A DNA stretch of 34,823 nt from Frigoribacterium faeni (GTDB taxonomy: Bacteria; Actinomycetota; Actinomycetes; Actinomycetales; Microbacteriaceae), in the NCBI RefSeq assembly GCF_007988805.1, contig NZ_BJUV01000030.1, positions 1-34,823 of the forward strand, given 5' to 3'. Under the pieces are notes generated by a model. It saw only the letters and a program-made list of their open reading frames with translations, ran no database searches and was not told the origin of the DNA. The position numbers and the translations under genes were made by a program. Position 1 is the stretch's first letter. Each line of letters opens with the position of its first letter. This document shows positions 30,937 to 34,823 of this stretch, piece by piece.

Positions 30937-31481
30937 CGGGCGCCCTTCGGCTCGGGGGAGGAGGAGCGGGTGGCGGCACGGAGGGACGAGCCGCTCGGTC
31001 GCGGCGCCGCCGGTTCCGCGAGCAGTCGCCGCAGCGCCGCGACCCCGTCGGCGGACGCACGACGGGCCGCGTCCGAGCTGATGCCGGTCACCTCGGCGAC
31101 CTCGCGGTGCGTCAGGCCCACCAGGTGGTGGTAGACCACGGCACGCCGCTGCCCCGGCGGCAGGCTGCGCAACGCCCCGTCGAGCTCGTCGGCCCGGGCG
31201 ATCGCCTCGTCGTGAGGAGGCGCGGGGACGGGTTCGGGCACCGTCTCGACCGGACGGGGGCGACGATCTCGAGCCCGCAGCACGTCGATCGCCTTGCGAT
31301 GCGCGATGGTCACCAGCCACGCCTCGAGGTTCGTCGACGCGGGGAGCGACGGGTAGGCGACGAGGGCCGCCACGAAGGTCTCGCTCCACGCGTCGTCGGT
31401 GTCGTGCTCGTCGAGGACGGCCCGGCAGACCCGCCACACCGTGCGCCCGTGCCGGGCGACGACGCGCTCGAAGGGCTCCAC
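30933..31481 (-). CDS. ECF-type RNA polymerase sigma factor
   Basis: A 182-residue sigma70-family factor with only regions 2 and 4. Region 2 spans about residues 3-75: FERVVARHGRTVWRVCRAVLDEHDTDDAWSETFVAALVAYP and EAWLVTIAHRKAIDVLRARDRR. A Pro-rich linker (80-93) leads to region 4 at about 98-155: LDGALRSLPPGQRRAVVYHHLVGLTHREVAEVTGISSDAARRASADGVAALRRLL. The final 27 residues are Ser/Pro/Arg-rich. The start is GTG 31481, one base after the stop of the upstream methyltransferase gene; GAGG in that overlap may help initiation. No membrane anti-sigma gene is nearby. It probably directs transcription of alkylation-repair genes, which is inferred from context. Confidence 0.92.
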   Translation of the reverse strand: MEPFERVVARHGRTVWRVCRAVLDEHDTDDAWSETFVAALVAYPSLPASTNLEAWLVTIAHRKAIDVLRARDRRPRPVETVPEPVPAPPHDEAIARADELDGALRSLPPGQRRAVVYHHLVGLTHREVAEVTGISSDAARRASADGVAALRRLLAEPAAPRPSGSSLRAATRSSSPEPKGAR

Positions 31482-31482
31482 C

Positions 31483-32076
<594 letters not shown>

Positions 32077-32186
32077 GGTCGGCTCCTCACACTCGGCGAT
32101 GCTACTCACCCCGTAGACGTCCGCCGGGGCCCGGATGTGAGGTCGGGATCCCCGAAGCCGCCGGAGCCGCCGGGGGAGGTGTCCGG

Positions 32187-32200
32187 CGACGGATCCGTCG
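32187..32200. promoter_or_regulatory. 14-bp palindrome upstream of the alkylation-repair operon
   Basis: CGACGGATCCGTCG is a perfect palindrome 111 bases upstream of the first ogt start. It lies in the 286-base interval between the operon and the acylphosphatase gene. It could be an operator, or chance in GC-rich DNA. The same interval also has CACACT/GTGTG inverted elements near 32296-32313, and a possible -10 TAGCAT (minus strand, 32099-32104). No coding gene is supported there. Confidence 0.3.
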
Positions 32201-32362
32201 GCGCACCCCGGACATGCAGCCGTCGCCCTCCTCGGGCGTGTAGACCTGGACTCGTGCCCGGAGACGGTCACCCGAGAACGCCCGGTCCGGGACACTCCAC
32301 ACTGTCGGGTGTGTGTGAGCGCCCGGGCCGGGTCTCACGCTCCCTCGGCGCCGAGCCCCGGT

Positions 32363-32641
32363 CTAGTGCAGCGTGGTGAACGAGCTCTCGCCGACCGGCG
32401 GCACGTCCGAGACGTCGACCGATTCGACGACGGCGCTGCCCGGGCCCTCGTGCAGCCACTCGATCAACAGCGCCACCCGGTCGGGGCGCCCCTCCGCCTC
32501 GACCTCGACGGCGCCGTCCGGCCGGTTGCGGACGAAGCCCGCCACGCCGAGCCGATCGGCCTCGCCCTCGGTCGAGAACCGGAACCCCACACCCTGCACG
32601 GCGCCGCGCACGAGCGCCCGCCGTCTGATCACGTCGTCCAT
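32363..32641 (-). CDS. acyP: acylphosphatase
   Basis: A 92-residue small alpha/beta sandwich enzyme that hydrolyses acyl phosphates. The signature VRGAVQGVGFRFSTEGEADRLGVAGFVRNRPDGAVEV is present, with the phosphate-binding loop GVQGVGFR-type Arg and the catalytic Asn in FVRNRPDG, both intact. Length is exactly typical of the family. ATG 32641 follows a -10-like TACGGT (32648-32653) by six bases, so the mRNA is likely leaderless. It is followed by the sigma/Ogt operon on the same strand after a 286-base gap. Confidence 0.94.
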   Translation of the reverse strand: MDDVIRRRALVRGAVQGVGFRFSTEGEADRLGVAGFVRNRPDGAVEVEAEGRPDRVALLIEWLHEGPGSAVVESVDVSDVPPVGESSFTTLH

Positions 32642-32647
32642 CGCTCG

Positions 32648-32653
32648 ACCGTA
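32648..32653 (-). promoter_or_regulatory. -10 element of acyP (leaderless)
   Basis: TACGGT on the minus strand ends six bases before ATG 32641. Confidence 0.6.
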
Positions 32654-32699
32654 CCCGTGCCTCCTCGGCTCCGGGCCGGCCGAGCGACAGGCTCGGGGC

Positions 32700-33686
<987 letters not shown>

Positions 33687-33808
33687 GGTGTCGAGACAAC
33701 TCCTCCCGACCGGGCGGCCGCACATCTTGACCGGCGACCGAGGTGGGGCCATCCTGGCCCCACGACCGGCGGCACCGGGCCGTCGGCGGTACCGGAACCA
33801 GGTGCGCC

Positions 33809-34261
33809 ATGCCCACGATGATCTTCGTCAACGTCGCCGTCGACGACCTCGCCACCTCGAAGGCCTTCTACGAGGCTCTGGGCTGGTCGATCAACCCGCA
33901 TTTCACCGACGACAACGCGGCCTGCGTCGTCATCAGCGACACCATCCACCTCATGGTCCTCGTCAAGCCGTTCTTCCAGCAGTTCACGAGCAAGTCGATC
34001 GTCGACGCGACCGTCAGCAACGAGATGCAGCTGAGCCTCAGCGCCGACAGCAAGGAGGAGGTCGACGCGATGCTGGCCAAGGCGCTCGCCGCCGGCGGGA
34101 CGGCGTCGGGCTCGCAGGACTTCGGCTTCATGTACAGCAAGTCGTTCGACGACCCCGACGGTCACCACTGGGACGTCATGTGGATGGACCCCGTGGCCGC
34201 GGCGGGCGGTGGACCCCAGCTCACCGAGGAGGAGCTGCGGGCCGGCATCTCCACGACCTGA
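33809..34261 (+). CDS. VOC (glyoxalase/bleomycin resistance) family protein
   Basis: A 150-residue protein with the vicinal oxygen chelate fold. It opens [26 protein letters not shown], and has [48 protein letters not shown] and the closing [14 protein letters not shown]. This matches the predicted lactoylglutathione lyase group COG3607, whose members are mostly uncharacterised. The first metal-ligand position of true glyoxalases (His) is Asn8 here, so glyoxalase I activity is doubtful. ATG 33809 is the natural start; a ribosome-binding site is weak. A terminator built from paired GGAGGCGCGGTG motifs follows five bases after the stop. Confidence 0.88.
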   Translation: MPTMIFVNVAVDDLATSKAFYEALGWSINPHFTDDNAACVVISDTIHLMVLVKPFFQQFTSKSIVDATVSNEMQLSLSADSKEEVDAMLAKALAAGGTASGSQDFGFMYSKSFDDPDGHHWDVMWMDPVAAAGGGPQLTEEELRAGISTT

Positions 34262-34265
34262 GCCG

Positions 34266-34304
34266 AGGAGGCGCGGTGCCGGTCGTGCCGACACCGCGCC
34301 TCCT
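34266..34304. terminator. Terminator formed by inverted GGAGGCGCGGTG motifs
   Basis: AGGAGGCGCGGTG (34266-34278) and CACCGCGCCTCCT (34292-34304) form a perfect 13-bp stem with a 13-base loop between two convergent genes. Both arms are full copies of the recurring motif, the arrangement by which Neisseria uptake sequences form terminators. Confidence 0.85.
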
Positions 34305-34331
34305 GCGGTCACTCCCGTCCCGCTGCGCGGG

Positions 34332-34823
34332 TCACTCCCGCTCCTCGACGGCGGCCCGGCGGCGGCGGACGGCGGCACCGGCCGTCAGCACGAGACCGAG
34401 GGCGACCAGGCCGGCGGCGACGCCGATCGGCGCGCCCGTGTCGGAACCCGTGAAGGCGAGACCCGTCCCCGGGCCGCCGACGGAGGGGCCGCCGATCGGG
34501 TCGTCGGGCGTCGGGACGACGCCGCGCACCAGGATGAGCGAGCCGAGCGACACGTCGTCCGCGCCGGTCGTGAACACGGCCACCGAGTAGCCGTCGACGA
34601 ACAGGCGGTAGTCCGTGTCCGGGGCGAGGCCGTCGACGACGAACGCGCCGGACGCGTCCGTCGTCGACGCGGCGACGACGTCGGCGGACTCGACCGGGAG
34701 CACCTCGACGGGGGCGTCCGTCACCGGGGCGCCGAGAATGTCGGACACCGTTCCGTCGACCGAGACCGTCGCGGGGACGGGCGTGGGCGTCGGCTCAGGC
34801 GTGGGCGTGGGCGTCGGCTCGGG
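34332..34823 (-). CDS. cell-wall-anchored surface protein, C-terminal part (5' end beyond window)
   Basis: The last 163 residues of a larger protein, running off the end of the window. In order: a PEPTPTPTP linker of about 17 residues, a carboxypeptidase-regulatory/SpaA-like beta-sandwich domain (VSVDGTVSDILGAPVTDAPV to FVDGYSVAVFTTG), a Pro/Gly linker, and a sorting signal. The signal is the motif LAFTG, then the hydrophobic stretch PIGVAAGLVALGLVLTAGAAV and the basic tail RRRRAAVEERE. LAxTG motifs are used by class E sortases in high-GC actinobacteria, so the protein should be covalently attached to peptidoglycan. The function of the missing N-terminal region is unknown. It converges on the glyoxalase-fold gene across a shared terminator. 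Confidence 0.88.
   Translation of the reverse strand, partial: PEPTPTPTPEPTPTPVPATVSVDGTVSDILGAPVTDAPVEVLPVESADVVAASTTDASGAFVVDGLAPDTDYRLFVDGYSVAVFTTGADDVSLGSLILVRGVVPTPDDPIGGPSVGGPGTGLAFTGSDTGAPIGVAAGLVALGLVLTAGAAVRRRRAAVEERE
34755..34823 (-). repeat. PEPTPT-encoding repeat at window end
   Basis: On the + strand GGCGTGGGCGTCGGCTC recurs, with one-unit variation, encoding Pro-Glu-Pro-Thr-Pro-Thr repeats that form a wall-spanning linker in the surface protein. The repeat continues past the window edge. Confidence 0.6.

Noticed and set aside
32102-32338. Small minus-strand gene in the interval between acyP and the repair operon
   Set aside because: No ribosome-binding site, no -10 at the right distance and no recognisable protein features; composition is Arg/Pro/Gly-rich.

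Overview
The window is chromosomal DNA of a very GC-rich actinobacterium, most likely a member of Microbacteriaceae. The family is inferred from base composition, many apparently leaderless genes, a C-terminal LAFTG wall-sorting signal and an ECF sigma/Ogt alkylation-repair operon; a genus such as Frigoribacterium or Curtobacterium is only a guess. No tRNA, rRNA, CRISPR array, insertion sequence or phage gene was seen.

Layout. 1-2.8 kb: an alpha/beta hydrolase divergent from an NAD(P)HX epimerase, then a less GC-rich patch with a small secreted protein overlapping a lipoprotein gene. 2.8-9.2 kb: an MFS transporter divergent from a secreted trypsin-like protease, a DHA2-type exporter, and an ABC-2 exporter pair. 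9.3-13.5 kb: five + strand genes: DedA membrane protein, histidine phosphatase, MarR regulator, coiled-coil M23 endopeptidase and GNAT acetyltransferase. 13.5-16.7 kb: a TPP-riboswitch-controlled thiamine salvage operon thiM-thiE-thiD/tenA, the last gene being a fusion. 16.7-20.7 kb: two uncharacterised proteins, a DNA/RNA non-specific nuclease, a PadR regulator with its own promoter/operator, and a CitE-like lyase. 20.9-24.5 kb: a repeat-rich membrane protein, a lipoprotein and MntH with a palindromic operator candidate. 24.5-28.7 kb: two alpha/beta hydrolases, a DUF1990 protein, an M18 aminopeptidase and a small acidic protein. 28.8-32.1 kb: a tightly overlapping DNA-alkylation-repair operon ogt-sigma factor-ogt-tag-alkA. 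32.3-34.8 kb: acylphosphatase, aldo/keto reductase, a glyoxalase-fold protein and the C-terminus of a sortase-anchored surface protein.

Two signals run through the whole window. First, the nonamer AGGAGGCGC (or its complement) occurs about 26 times, and the 12-mer GGAGGCGCGGTG seven times, inside genes, on both strands and as paired inverted copies forming terminators. This resembles the uptake-sequence architecture of Neisseria and Haemophilus. Second, about fourteen genes have a -10-like hexamer (nAnnnT) ending 6-7 nt before the start codon, as expected for leaderless transcripts.

The best candidate for an under-described system is the alkylation-repair operon. It has no Ada protein but places an ECF sigma factor between two O6-alkylguanine-DNA alkyltransferases, one with an unexplained N-terminal extension, and its Tag glycosylase lacks three of the four zinc ligands known from E. 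coli Tag.
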